Assembly (NCBI GenBank): GCA_903813345.2
Contig: CAIIXF020000010.1
Span: 21,649,181 to 21,713,180 of the forward strand
DNA from: Owenia fusiformis
Taxonomy: Eukaryota > Annelida > Polychaeta > Sabellida > Oweniidae
Length of the DNA stretch: 64,000 nt
Direction: 5' to 3'
Below, piece after piece: positions 23,991-37,050 of the stretch (within the stretch, counting starts at the first letter, position 1; each line of letters starts with the position of its first letter). The position numbers and the translations under genes were made by a program. Under the pieces are notes generated by a model that was given only the letters and a program-made list of their open reading frames with translations, made no database searches and had not been told where the DNA came from.

Positions 23991-24508
23991 ATCACTGTTC
24001 CACAACTAGTTACTTAGACGGAACGTCAATGTAACAAAATGGATAAACGAGTTTTTGGTTGTCTCGATTTAAACCTACTCAAGTTGCAGATTATAATTTG
24101 GAACAAAGCTAGACAATACGAGTTTTAATAAGTTTCTTCGATTTGGAATTTGTCTTGTAAATGAAGTTACAATTCATATATTTAGCCCTTCGCTTTTGTT
24201 ACATTGACAAAAGTCCGTTATACTGTATTACCAATATAATGTTACTTTGACGACGACTTTATAATACGTCAATGTAACAAAAGCGATGATCTAAATGCAT
24301 GAATTACAGCTACATTTAAATATCAAATTCCAAAACCGAGATCATTTCTAAAACCTAGACTATATTGTCTAACTTTGTGCCAAATGATAATCCGCAACAT
24401 GACGTATACGTAAGTTTAAATCGAGAAAACAAAAAACTCGTATCCAGGAAGTTCATCCATTTTGTTACATTGACGTTCCGTCAAAGTAACTAGTTGTTGA
24501 ACAGTGAT
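23991..24508. repeat. 518-bp foldback element
   Basis: The ends ATCACTGTTCCACAACTAGT and ACTAGTTGTTGAACAGTGAT are near-perfect complements. Pairing extends through GACGGAACGTCAATGTAACA and CTCGATTTAAACC. Around the centre a further pair CTTTTGTTACATTGAC / GTCAATGTAACAAAAG folds back. The word TGTTACATTGACG occurs in both the outer and inner hairpins. No ORF of note. Confidence 0.8.
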
Positions 24509-25259
24509 AATATGGTGCTGGTTTATTAGACTAAATTTGTCTGGTATATAGATTAAAATCCAATCTTGATCTACACCGACGATCTTACGACCTAAGGATG
24601 GTAAATAGATCAATCACTTATTTTGTCAGGTTTTGTGGCATAATTGTAATTGCCAAAACATTTAGATTTTGAGCATTATATAACATCTACTCAGCTTATT
24701 TCCATCTATCAATTATTCCATCACCACTTTTCCATTTCATTTGATCGATAATAGTAATTCTAGAATAACCTAAAGCCAAGTCAATAATAATTAAAGCATA
24801 ACTGACATACGGATTGTCTATTTATAAAACTCATTACGGTCCTTTTAGTAATTGGTCCTTGAACCCATCAGTTCATATATAAAGTACACTTCAGCATGAT
24901 TTAAATGCCCCTTGGTCTTTGGATCGTAATGATGTTTATTGAATGAAGATGAGTTTTAGATATTGTTTATTTGGGCATTGGATCGTTGTTCGGGATGTTT
25001 GGGATTTTCCTTATATTCTGATGTTCCACGTGTGGTTACATATCAAACAAACCATGCACAGTATATAGGCATACTGTTCCTCTTTGTCACTTTATCAACC
25101 ATCTTGTTAGATAAACTGATATACTGACATCCAACTTTTTTCATGGAGAAAACATATCTTATTTCAATATTTACAACGTTTACTTTGTCTTACATGACTC
25201 AGATTGAAAATATTTGCAGTGAACACAATTGTGCACAAATAAAATATAGGGAGGCATAA

Positions 25260-25421
25260 CTTGAAGCACTTTCGTCAAAAGGCTTCATTGCTTTTTCAGT
25301 TCAGAATGGACAAAAGGGTGAAATACCATTGGACCAAGGGTGTGCTAGAAGCGAAATAGAAAAAAAGCTAAGAGAACAAGAGAAGAACGTACTAGTTGCT
25401 ATCCTAAAGTACTATGGATAG
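25260..25421 (+). pseudogene. Coding-like 53-codon fragment, unidentified
   Basis: An open stretch without ATG lies between TAA (25257) and TAG (25419). It reads LEALSSKGFIAFSVQNGQKG, EIPLDQGCARSEIEKKLREQ, then EKNVLVAILKYYG. A hydrophobic strand, a charged helix and a clean stop make it look like the end of a real protein. It could be a terminal exon whose acceptor is one of the AG words at 25250-25266, or a pseudogene fragment. The frame beside it is also open for about 35 codons, which weakens the case. Family unknown. Confidence 0.25.
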
Positions 25422-28400
25422 TAAATGAAATTAGTTCTTTTACTGTTATAAACATCCCCATGGGTAAAAACATTGGTATGTTTCGATTCAATATGTCACT
25501 TCATTGTGACTCATCTCTTTTGAGTCAAAGTTCATCGGAATTAATCAGTTCATTTATTGCTTCAGCGGTGTTTGAACTGTATACAGAACCCAATGTAATC
25601 ACACCGTTGTTTATGTGTTTACTCAGTAAACACAGAAATATTGCTTTTTATTGTTAATACTGTGATCATTTTTGTTCCTTCAAGGTAAGGGTCCAGGCTA
25701 GTTAAAGTCATCGCTCAATGGGTTAATATCACAACACATGCGTTCATGTCAAAGCATACCCTATAGTTTACAAACGAATTTATTCAAATATGCTGTAAAG
25801 AATGAAAAAGAATATCCCCTAACTGTATAGTCCGATTGACCTCCACCTCATACCTCTACCTTTTTATGTACAGGAACTAAATCGGGCTAATCCACGTCAA
25901 ATCATAAGTTATCTTGAGAACGTTACATCGAAACATTTGGGTTGCCAATGTTATTGCAGGTTAACAACATATTTATGAGATTCACATTTGTAGGGATCAC
26001 TGGGCTGTTTTAGGTTATCCATCTTACATTTCATAATACTTTGGTACAGGGCGAATGGAAATTGTTACAACTGCATCTCGCCAAACATCGTTGAGAATAT
26101 TTGACCGATACGAATCAAAATATAGGTGTTGCGAAGTATAAAGAGCCGTTGTGTTTTTTTATGAAAATCACTGCGATAGGGGTTGAGCTAAATGTTGACA
26201 TTAACTTTTTAACCAACCATCTTTTCGATTTTCTGATATTCAACTGTTTCCATGGAGCGAAAGTAACATTTTCCATTTTAAGACTCTTTACATTCAATGA
26301 TTTTATAAGCGAGATGGAAAAAGTTTGTTGAGCAATAAATAACTAATGCAATGCAAGAACGATGGTGTCAAGTATTTCAAACTTCAAAACTACACCGCTG
26401 CATCATGAACAATAAATGTGCAATTTGAAAAAGAAACATCACTTTTGTTTGTGTTCAGACTTCTTTATTTTCTTACGCAAAATGGATCTAGACATAAATA
26501 TGTGGGTCGTATGGGCTTGCCCACATAAATACTTTACTTAGGATGTATTATTGTATGCCCGCGGTGCAAGTGAATTGCGTAATATTTTAATGAGTCTGCC
26601 CCGGGTATCACTAAGAAGAACAATAAGCCCTGCAGAGCAAATTACGTGCTCATGTGCTTCAACAAAAATCGCTCACCCAAGCGCACTTACACTCGCATAT
26701 ATGATTATTTTGAAAGACATCACGGTTTATTGCAGTTTTTGTTTACCCTGTACAGTTAATATATGCATTATTGCTTATCATACTATGGGTATAATTTACA
26801 TACTTTACTTTGATATATCAACTCGTAAAATTTTTGTTTCCCGTTTCTGGCTCTTCCTGCATTGCTCCGTTTTCGTTCAATTCTTCTCTCCATGCCACTT
26901 TAGTGTTAATTTTTCGTTAGATTTATACCTTCGGAATATATCTGCCATAAAGTTAGTATACAATAATATTAATACATTAAAGTGGGAATAATACTGACTG
27001 AACTATTTGGCTACAATATAATGCATATATACGATTATTGAATAAGCGCTCGAGTGTACATTTTGCCAGATATCTCATTTGCGACTCTATTGCTAAATTA
27101 TGACTACTATTAAATCATTCGTGTCATTTTTCATGATTTAATTCGATTATTTGTCCAGCCTTATCATATAAATAGTACATCAGGGCTTTCCTTTAACAGA
27201 ATAACTAATAAAGTAAGCTCGTTAGTACTATCATCCTGAGAAAACACGTAACATTGACAGAGATTGATTTTCCATTAAACGATTGATGTGAAATATATTA
27301 ACACATTTAAACAAAATAAAGAAAAAAACGGTGAATGATAAAATAAAATACTATGTTTTCCCTCTCTTGAAAACATCTGTGTGATATCGGAAATAAATCA
27401 TATTTCTAATACGGCAATTACCCCCCTCGAACCAGCTTTCATAAGAGTCAATGTCTAGCATGCCTTATTCATCGATAATAGTTTTGAAACAGATGGAGAT
27501 GATGAATTGTAAACATTGTAGTTATCAATTGATTGTTGAAGATATTGTAGTTATATTGATGCATCTTTGGAGTATGTTTACTTCTCTTTCTCATATTTCA
27601 ACCATTCGCCATCGTAACATTTCAATATCAATCTCGGTCAGTGTTCTAAATGTTGTAATTGATTCAAAAAAGTATGAATCCGTGAAATCGAGGTTGAGTG
27701 CCAGCATTAAGTTGATATGACCTGAAAGGTTCTAGACTCGGATTAATGTACAGAACATGCCATTTTGATCTAAAATAGTTTTGAATTACTTAATTTCCTG
27801 TGGATTAATTCATATGTTTCCAATGCCACACAAGTAAGGCCTTAATTTAGAATGAGCCCAGAGATATGTACCCTCAGTATGCCAGTCCTTCCTAATTTAG
27901 ATTACTATAGAGGTTGTAACATGTGTCAAATAATCCAACCGATAGGGTAATTATTTTTCTTAAAGAAGCAGGAAAGAGTGGAGAGAGTAAAATATAGCAG
28001 GCAATCTTTACCAAAGCTATGCAAGAATCTCTATAACAGTCCAATTTTTTCATCGGAAAGAGAGAGTTGAGATTTCTGATCAAATATTGGTTTGAAGATC
28101 TAAGATGTAGAAATGTCTACACTCGGTAAAATTGGAAAGGAGGCGTCTATTTTGTTAAAAATATCGCCATATACCTAAAATTAAAGGATTATGGACATTT
28201 TAGAAAATAGTAATGAAATAGTGAAATCGTGAAATTAATTAAGATGTTGCTCTCGACTCAGCCGTCTTTAATCTTTCCTATACATCCTTTTGTGTTTTGT
28301 AACTTATGTATATAATATCAATTGAACATAAGTTGATGGAAACAACAGTGAACTGGTGTAAATACCGTGTCCTGATGTGAATATTTGTGCTTGTTGCTGT

Positions 28401-29353
28401 CTGTCTGATTGTTTATCTATAACGCCAGTGTTTTTGGAATCACCTCATCTAGTACCTAATCACGCCCCAACTGTTGCTCTAGATATTCGTGATTATTGTA
28501 GTGCCGTGTTTTGATTGTTTCCAGCAGAATTTGCAAGTGGCCTTAGCTTTTGATACGAATGGTATTGAACTATCGATTGTACATGTGAACGCCTTTAAAA
28601 GACTTACTTTCAGCCGTTTGTGCGCTTTCCGGGAAAAGTTTTGTCAATATATTTACCAATGGCCTTTACATTCGCAATCAACTTGATAGGGCATATTTTA
28701 AAGCGAATGTAACGGAAAGGGCCTAGATGCTTAGTTACCACCACATTCACAATTACTCGGGAGGAATAAATGTTATCCCTGGAGGTGTCACTTCAAATTG
28801 CAAGTATGCAATGACTATCAAATGGTTAACATTTTCTCCTGATTGTGATTTCCTCTGTTTTCGTCTATTATTCTATTCACGTCTAGAACTAAAAGGAACG
28901 TTGCTAACGTTTAATCAATCGTCTGTCTTAATGTAATTAATAGACCAAGAAGCTACCTAAATAATTTCAGCTAGAACGAAATTAATTCTAAAGCTCATAG
29001 TACCCATCGCCTATGACCCTTAAGCCATTTTATATATTTCATTGAATGACGTGATTCGAATGTCGTAAATGAACTAGTAGCTTATGGCTAGACTGTTTCA
29101 TCATTCCATGCGTGTCGACATCCATAATATTTCAAGAATGTTCAGTTAAAGGCAATTACTTTACGGATATTCTTCTTTGACTAGTTACTGATAATTGGAT
29201 GGTTAAGGTTTCCATAATAGATTTGTACATTGCTGCATGATGTAGCGCATATATGTGGAGACTGTTTTGTGCTATAGTTAGTAGTTACCGCCTTCTAATC
29301 GCATCGCTGGTCTTTGTAAATCATAAAGTACAAATGCGCATATTATGCCAATA
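25422..29353. other. Long stretch without a supported gene
   Basis: The longest frame (26551-26991, plus) has low-complexity hydrophobic composition, no domain and no splice or promoter support. No complete repeat was recognised. Confidence 0.45.
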
Positions 29354-30218
29354 CAGGGTGTTCCAAAAGTAACAGGACTGGTGCTGGCATTTTGTTGAAT
29401 AAGCACCAATCGTCTTCAAAATTGTACATGATATACTTTCATGTATTGTAACTAAAACTGCAAAGTTTCGACAAAAATTATGAAACTGGGGAAGAGTTAT
29501 AGTTGCTATGGTAACATGACATCACAATACCCGGGGCAACATTCCACGCAGAAAGTTACAGAGACTTTAAGCATTTTGTACATCCCTTATCAAAGTTAGA
29601 ATCCAACAACTGGTGGGAATTACATTTGCTAAATACATCATTTGATATTCCTATGTATCCTCTACTTTGAAAAGTGGGGTCCTCTTCAGTCAGTTCAAGA
29701 GTAGCACTCTGTATCCATGACTCAAACACACGAATGAACCCATTTGATGACATGTCACGCAGGGTCGATAGGACAACTTGGAGAAGGTCATTCTCATCTT
29801 TAACTGTCTTACCGCACTGATTAGCATTCCATTCTCCAAATAAAAGTAAAAATAAGATATTGCATGATTAGAAGAGTATGGTGCATGGTCTTAGACCTCA
29901 AGACCTAACTCTTTTATAGCTGCAGTGGTCTTGAATTCTGACTTGCAGGCAGGTACGTTATCAAGTTGGATGACTGGCTTCAAATTGGGTCTTTTCAAAA
30001 ACCCAACAGTGAATTGTGCAGACTGTCATACATAATGAATAATAATTAATAATATTTTAGGAAATTGAATAAATATGTTATTATGAAATCATACTTGAAT
30101 CTGAGTTGTATAGCAACACCATAGCTATAAAGCAACTAATATAACAAACAATTTGAACACACTCGGTGCAGGATTGACAAAATGCCAGCACCAGTTCTGT
30201 TACTTTTGGAACACCCTG
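29354..30218 (-). mobile_element. Mariner-like element, internally deleted, intact ends
   Basis: An 865-bp element is flanked by TA. The ends CAGGGTGTTCCAAAAGTAAC and GTTACTTTTGGAACACCCTG are perfect complements; pairing continues through AGGACTGGTGCTGGCATTTTGT with one mismatch. On the minus strand at about 29840-29985 the relic peptide KPVIQLDNVPACKS, then IKELGLEV, a stop, and DHAPYSSNHA resembles the mariner block HDNAPAH...LGFELLDHPPYSPDLA. It has stops and lacks the N-terminal half. The 65-codon frame at 29556-29753 may be C-terminal transposase or deletion junk. Confidence 0.82.
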
Positions 30219-30820
30219 TATTTATATGTAGAAGAAGCACACGTTCCTTGAAGAAAAAGCTCAAAAAGTATTCAAAAACAATGGAATATGAACATTTCAA
30301 AGAACTTGTCACATGAAAGCAAATCCACGGAATCCCAAAAATGTAAAAATCGGTGACTCGCCCCCCCCCCCTCACCCCACTATTCAGAAACAATTCTCAC
30401 AGTTCAAAACGACAAGACCAAGCAAATCGCCTAGTTATAATGTAAGAAAGACAGCCATCTTTTAAATAAATTTCATTTCAACACACTTTGAAGGATGATA
30501 TGTTAAAATGCAGTTTCCCATTAATGTATTGGAAGTACATCCTTTAACTATACTCGTATACCCCCTAGGTGAAAAGTCACCTAGGTGCTTATAAATTTCT
30601 TATGATTTACGTTTTGATTGAAGCTTAGATGGTCACAACTACATGGCAATTCAGTGTGATATTTGCATTATTGTTTTTTATTCATTATTCAACTTAAGCA
30701 CTAGGTATTGAACAAACTGTCATACATACGAACATACATGTACAAATATATCATTCTGATCCGTCATTGCATTGGGCCCTTCTTAACTATGCAAAAAAAC
30801 TTCAGGAATAGTATAAGAAC

Positions 30821-31102
30821 CTATGAGTACAACGATGCACAGATGTGATCAGTGCTGGGGCTTAGATTAGTATCATGGCCACGTTCCGGCTGTCGGTCAG
30901 TCATTACACTTTGTTTACACATATTAAGTTTTTTGATTAATGGAAGGTGACTTGAGGTTACAACCGCGGAGGTGGGCTTACTGTTCCGTTCTAGAATTTT
31001 TTGGATCATATCATTGTTTGGCATACCTGTTTTAAATGCCAGAAGTGCCATCCCTTGTTCAGGTAAATCTGGCTTCATGTTTTTTTTAACATAGTCACAA
31101 CT
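30821..31102 (-). CDS. Candidate terminal exon of an unidentified gene
   Basis: The minus strand is open from just inside a TAG at about 31105 to a stop at 30821. It reads SCDYVKKNMKPDLPEQGMAL, LAFKTGMPNNDMIQKILERN, and ends TNLSPSTDHICASLYS. The composition is hydrophilic and balanced and reads through the apparent ATG, which suggests an exon rather than a stand-alone ORF. The acceptor GTGTAG just upstream would give phase 0 but has a poor pyrimidine tract. An AATAAA on the minus strand lies about 140 bases downstream. I recognise no domain. It may be the cytoplasmic tail of a larger protein whose other exons I could not find to the right. Inference from composition only. Confidence 0.3.
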   Translation of the reverse strand, partial: SCDYVKKNMKPDLPEQGMALLAFKTGMPNNDMIQKILERNSKPTSAVVTSSHLPLIKKLNMCKQSVMTDRQPERGHDTNLSPSTDHICASLYS

Positions 31103-32198
31103 CTACACGTTCAAGCATTGTATAACTATACAGAGGTTCCATGATTCCTTTTAAGATCATTTAAATATACCATTGAGAGGGTTGCGTATCGTTTAGAGTA
31201 ATTGAAATTTTGTTACAACTTGTATGAGTGCCCCCTAGCTGACTTAGCTTGTTTTTAGAAGTATGTTATCGCTGAACAGACAGAAGTCGACATCATACTT
31301 ATTACTGCCCGTTCTTGACACGATATTCCGAGTTCATGAATGATTTACTGATGATCTGAAATTGTTTTTGTAGAAGTTATTACTGTGCTACTGTTCATTA
31401 AAGATAAGAGCATTGGTGTCAATCTGCAGATCCTCGTATCTACTTCATTATTATTTGCTCCAATATCTTCAAGAAAGTGGAATGGAAAATCTGAAAGTAA
31501 AACGTCAATTTAAAGGAAGTAAAACGTCAATTTGAAAAGTGATAAATGCAGAGTTTTTTGGAGTTTATTTGATTTCTCATTATTATAGCCCTTCAGTAAT
31601 TACTTGTACCCTGTGGGTTTTAGGGGTAACGATTTTATTTCGCATCGTCATTAGTGCATAATATGCTCATAAAATAAAAATCTGATTTAATTTGAAAGAG
31701 CAAACACTATAATTCTATTTGTCTAATCAGATTACTCGCTTGACAATCAATCGAATTGCATTTGGAAGTGTTTCATTTGCTTTTTGTGTCAGTTGTGTAA
31801 AAAACAGGAAACCAATTGTATAGTTCATTTTAACATTTTGTTAGCAAGCATTTCTTAAGATCAATATAACTATTTTCCGACTTAGGGGGAGGTCATGGAC
31901 CGTTAGATAACTCCGACAATTTTCCCGGGGATTTTCCTTGGCGCACTTTTCTTCCTGTGTATGTACTTCCGGTACGAAAATTTAAAGATATGGTCAAGTA
32001 AAAGGTTAAACATGACCTCTTTGAAGCTGATTTAAAAATGAAAATCGAAGAATGAATAAGCAAAATCTGTCGATTGCGTTTGGTCCGATACCGGTATAAA
32101 AGGTACAGAACCAAAGCATAAAGTCGTAAAGAAAGTGATAATTATTCAAAATGATGAAACAAAATCTCATTTTTTGGCTTGAAACATTAATAACATTG

Positions 32199-32334
32199 AA
32201 CAAATATTTCACTCTATTGAGGTGAATACCTGTACATCTTTCACAGTGATATTCCACGAAGCCCGAAGGGCAAGTGGAATATCACCTTGTGAAAGTGCTA
32301 CAGGTATTCACCGAAAATAGAGTGAAATATTTGT
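32199..32334. repeat. 136-bp hairpin element
   Basis: The arms ACAAATATTTCACTCTATT and AATAGAGTGAAATATTTGT are complementary, continuing through GGTGAATACCTGTA. The inner pair GATATTCCAC / GTGGAATATC closes on a GAAGCCCGAAGGGC centre. Confidence 0.75.
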
Positions 32335-32337
32335 TTT

Positions 32338-32627
32338 ATTATATCACTGTCTAGCTAAACATCCCTAATATTATGAAGTCATAGGTTAACATTGAAATGC
32401 ATTGAATTTACTCGGTTCGTCTGCCATTTTGACTTACACTGAACTAAATTATTTACACTGAACGAAAACAAATTCTTTGAAAATTCCCGGGAGCGTGGGA
32501 TATCGCTAGATATCTCACGGTTGTCTTATCTGATTAGAATTACCATTGAATATCGCCAGATATCCCACGACATGTGACCCGGTTTTGACCAATCATACTG
32601 TCGCTAGCTAGATAGTGATATAATAAT
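32338..32627. repeat. 290-bp MITE-like inverted repeat directly abutting the hairpin
   Basis: The ends TTATATCACTGTCTAGCTA and TAGCTAGATAGTGATATAA are complementary. Inside is a second inverted theme, GATATCGCTAGATATCTCACG with its near copy ATATCGCCAGATATCCCACG. The element starts within a few bases of the end of the preceding hairpin, so the two may be one composite. Confidence 0.55.
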
Positions 32628-33034
32628 TTTTCTTTCTGAACAATGTTTGCATCAATATTAACTGCTCTCCATGGGAGTATCCGAGTGAACATCAGGTAGT
32701 AAGGACTGTAGGATTGCATAACCTTTGGTGAACGACGTATCTAATTGTTATTCTGAGCGCCAGAAATGTAAAAATGTAAAAAACATGTTTTCTGCGTTAT
32801 GTTCGGCTTTTTAGTTTGTAATATCATTATATACATTACTGGTGCTATTTACAAGCAAACTTGAACCACGGTTACATAATTCTCGATTAAGTTCAATGTT
32901 GAATTCCAAGGCATCAGTTCCCTTCAGTGGATGAAAGCTAGAAATAATACTGTAATGATACTTGCAAAATGTACCTATTCGCTTCAGAAAAATATGCAAC
33001 AGATGTCAAAACAGGAGCATCCACTACTCTGCTG

Positions 33035-33340
33035 TTAGATATGAAGTGCCTCTTCGAATGTTCTTCAATCTATTTGGATACAGCGTGATAAGCAATAACA
33101 GAAAACAGCTGACATGCTAAAGTATATAATAGTAATACTATACTGGTTTATGCGAGAATGATGGATTTTTGCTATATTGCTTCAGCTTTGAAGTTAGAAC
33201 TACAAATTCTGAATTATTCGAACGAAACTTGCAATAAATCGTTTTGCACAAATTAATAGGTTTTCATTAGACACACATGTCGAGTCAAGATCTAGTACTA
33301 ACTCATGCATAACATTTGGTCCATTCAACTGTACTTGGAT
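33035..33340 (-). repeat. Dispersed repeat, copy B (inverted relative to 22590-22890)
   Basis: The reverse complement matches copy A over most of its length, including the GTCAGCTGTTTTCTG, ATAAACCAGTA and TCGAC-like blocks. The relation is about 10 kb apart in opposite orientation. No coding potential. Confidence 0.6.
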
Positions 33341-34121
33341 GTCAGCGCTGATAAGGTCATATGCGAAAACATGAAAAATACTTGATATACATGTACTTAT
33401 GTTTAGCTCTAAATTAACAAATCAATTTGCCATGCTTTTGAATCTTTAAAGACTTTCACATACACTACCCTCCAAAGATTTGGATTTTTCCGCATTGAAA
33501 TATCTGTTAAATGGTACACGTGTTTGAATTGTTACTCAAAAATAGTTATAATCGGGCTTAGTTTATAAATAACATTTTTAATTGTCTTTTCCTCACTTCC
33601 CCAGACTTTTCCTGATTTTTCTTACTCACAATAATTGGTGACACAATTGATGAACTTTTGAAAGTGTGTTCAATGTATAATGGTGTGGTTGCTGAGATCT
33701 AATAGCAGGCTATCCATTTCGTGTTAGCTATGTTCTTTGACATTTATGTCATTTATATCAAAATATCCATCCCCTTAAAGTGTCTTTCAAGGAGAAATTT
33801 GAGATTTCGAGCCATATGTCTCAAGAAAATGCTCTTACCTTTCTAGTAGGATGAGTTCAGGTGCCAAAACAGCTGATCAAAGGATATATATCATTTTCTA
33901 ATTGAAATCTTTTGTTGAGTCCTGCATTTTTAAAAAATTCCCAAAATGGAAACTGAATAAAACAACATTTATCCTAAATGTAGATCAAAATACTTACTCA
34001 GACATGCAAAATGTTATTATTAGTAGTAATGTTGATCATTTTTAAGAAATTTAAGCATGTAATTAAGACTTTTTTCGTCCATGATTAAATAGATAAAGAA
34101 TTTCTTCTATCAGAAAGCTTT

Positions 34122-34203
34122 GGCTCCATGGCTGAGTGGTTAGAGCTTTGGTCTCAGCCAGACTTTTATTCAAAAATAATAGTTCAAATCCTACGGGTGG
34201 GAT
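34122..34203 (+). pseudogene. tRNA-like sequence (degenerate, Leu/Ser-type boxes)
   Basis: Good internal promoter boxes are present: box A TGGCTGAGTGGTTA (34129 on) and box B GTTCAAATCC (34182-34191), spaced as in a class II tRNA. The acceptor stem halves (GGCTCCA and GGGTGGG) do not pair, the T stem is broken and the anticodon loop has six bases by my fold. It is a tRNA pseudogene or the head of a SINE, not a working tRNA. Confidence 0.4.
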
Positions 34204-37050
34204 ATATTTTTATTCTTTATTTTTGTTTTTTTTACAAATTTTATATATGGCACTTAAACCATATTTAGTTTTTCCAAGGGTTTAAATCTTTAGAGGAAAT
34301 CATTGAAAGGTACTTTAATTGACAGGGAAATAATATGTTTTATAAGAGGCAAAACAAGTTACAGGTCCTCAAAGTCAATCCTCTGAATGATATTATGTGG
34401 AAGGAAAAATGGTTTTCAAAATCGCTTATACTGGTGGTTCAATTAAGAAAATAGTTTTAATTTTCTGGAGGAGAGTGTACTATCTTGAGTAGTTCAATGG
34501 CAATGAACTAGCATAGTTCAACTGGACCCCACTACTTGCTTACTAATATTTCACAGAGATATTAGGCCGGAGGCTTAAATTATCGGCTTCTGTTTGGTTT
34601 TGCATTTCACGCCTGATTTTCATTACAAACACTATTTAACTCAACCGACTAACAGAATGGCTTTGGTAAGGTAGTATGTACTATAAACGAATCCAATAAA
34701 CGAATCCAATGTAATGTATATGGAGTTTTTTATTCCTGAGCTGATCATAACTTTAGACTTCAGAAGTGAGAAGCCCCCACATTAATTTGCCATTGCTTGC
34801 CACTAGGTAATATTCAAATGAGCACTCCCTACATGGTCCTACAAACTTCATATGGATCATTCGAAATGGCGTCAATAGTAAGTTGAATTTTGACAATTTT
34901 CGCCTTTCCAAATCAAAACCCATCACTTTCATGAGGAGTTACGTGAAATACGACTGCACACTATGAAATCCACACTGTATGTTATATCGGAGAGATGACA
35001 ATCGATTACGTGACATCACTGTTTTTGCTGCTCATCTGGATTGTAGAAAGATTATTTAAAGGATTGTAGGTCTCCGCTTTTAAATTCTCATTTCGTAATT
35101 TATTTCAGCAGACACTCTGGAATTTATCGATGCGGACGTATCATTATATACATAATATATCATAAATATTCTTCCAGTTTGTAATTATCCACAATCGTTC
35201 ACTACTATTCTGCAGTAGTATGCTAGTATTTGATAGAAGAGTTAACAAATTCAAAGACTTTGCTGCATGGTCGCTTTATAAATTGGGCTTATCAATTGAC
35301 CAACTTAGCAAATTGGGCCACTCGAAAAACCTATCATTGATCAACATATATTATATCAGTCCGCTGCCCCCCTCCCTGACCACCCCTTAAACTCGCCTAT
35401 ATAAAATTCCCATAAAGAGTCGTGTAATGGGCCAAATGTTGCTTACTTCCTATTAACCATGAGTTAATGAAGTCCGACACTTAAACATGATAGCTGCAAA
35501 TCCTACAAGACATTTTATCAAGTTGGGTTTGTTTTCCAGTTACAAGTTGTATACGGTCCAAATTACCATAATTTGCCATGGATTACCATTACCTTTGGGA
35601 CATGCAGTACATATCAACCAATTAGCTGTAGTATTTTGCGAATAAAACCCCTCTTACATTTATTTATTGGAACTTGTATTATGTGCACAAGTGCGAATTT
35701 GGAAATTCATATGACCACTTTTACAAAAACCAACAGAAAAAATAAAAAATCTGTGACCTCGGCCCTTAAGAAACAACTTTTAGGTCGAATAAAGCAATGG
35801 ATCTAAAATAGCCAAAAGTTGCAATATGATTGTTACGAGTGACAGTGGAAAGAATCAATCAGTTGTGGAAATAAAACACGAAATGAATGGATCGATGTCT
35901 TTAACCATTCCAAGTAACCCCTTATCTCTTTTGTATGAACATTACATTTTGAGGGAAGTTTCCAAAGTTCAATCTAAACTTAATTGCTTGGGCTATTTGT
36001 ACTTCAAGGTTCAACAACGAGGTTCAACAACGAGATGGAAATTCGGATTTGGTCTTTTGGGAGGTCTCTTTTTAGTCGTACTGGGAGATATGAAAAGATA
36101 GACATTCCAAGGGCAATACATTGCTTCTGAGTACAGTGGACAAAGTACAATTTCAAATCACTTGGTATAATTTGATTTATGAACAATTTCGGACCACTGT
36201 AATTCACCTAATTTTGGTTTGAGCACATAACTGTATTGATTTCAACTGACGGACATATCTCCAAAGTAATTATGGTCGAATAAATCTGAAGATCGTTTGT
36301 AACGTAGGGAATTCCGTGTTTATCTAATTCCTCCCGAAAGTTTACTTTACATGAATTCATTTCCATTGGGTTTTAAGTGTTTGTTATTAACAGAAAGACA
36401 TAATTAAATCAGGGAATATGGGGACACCAGTGGGAGCTTTTTAAAATCGATCCATCGCGTTACTTTTATGTACTTTCATCAAAAGAATTGACACCATGTT
36501 ACATCCAACGAGCTCTATTTATAATGGAAACTCTATTCAACGCGGTCATTCAATCAATTAGATGAATCATAAGAAAGAGATGGGAGGTTAATGAACTGCC
36601 TCCGTTGCAATTACCCGTTTGAAATACTCGATGTAGATCAGTGCTGAATATCAACTTATTTAATGCATATTCAAAGCAAATGACCATTTTGATCGTGTTG
36701 ATAAGTATGTGCTCCCTTCACTACCCAAGTAATTTAAAAGCATTTATGTATGTACTAATTTGTGAGGTTTTTAAGCTCCGTCAAAAGGTATTACCCTAAT
36801 GTATATATTCCTTTTAACTCTGTTCCAAATAACGCCCTGGTTGGCTTCTAGTGTACCTTGTATCTTATTATTAATATCAAAATAAGAAGATGAGAACTCT
36901 CATTTTAATCACAAAAATACCGATGTAGGTCAGAAATAGTTCCAATGCAGGCATGTTTACTATGTCATTTTAGAATTGAGCAAATGGTAGCAAACGCGAG
37001 TTACATTTAAAGAATGCTTATATCACGAAAACTAACCTAACTCCTTATAA
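34204..37050. other. Stretch without a supported gene
   Basis: Two neighbouring plus-strand frames (35573-35806 and 35826-36101) are somewhat hydrophilic but lack splice support and recognisable motifs. The rest is plain AT-rich DNA. Confidence 0.4.

Noticed and set aside
26551-26991. 146-codon plus-strand frame
   Set aside because: Composition is hydrophobic and AT-driven, with no domain, no splice context and no promoter. Its length is near what chance allows in 64 kb.
34122-34203. Working tRNA gene
   Set aside because: Internal promoter boxes are good, but the acceptor and T stems do not pair and the anticodon loop is wrong, so it is listed only as tRNA-like.
33466-34483. 1-kb inverted-end element around the tRNA-like sequence
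   Set aside because: The supposed ends (CACTACCCTCCA and its partner CTGGAGGAGAGTGT) match only over about 12 bases and the arms do not continue.
35573-36101. Two adjacent hydrophilic plus-strand frames as a split gene
   Set aside because: No donor/acceptor pair joins them in phase and no motif is recognisable.
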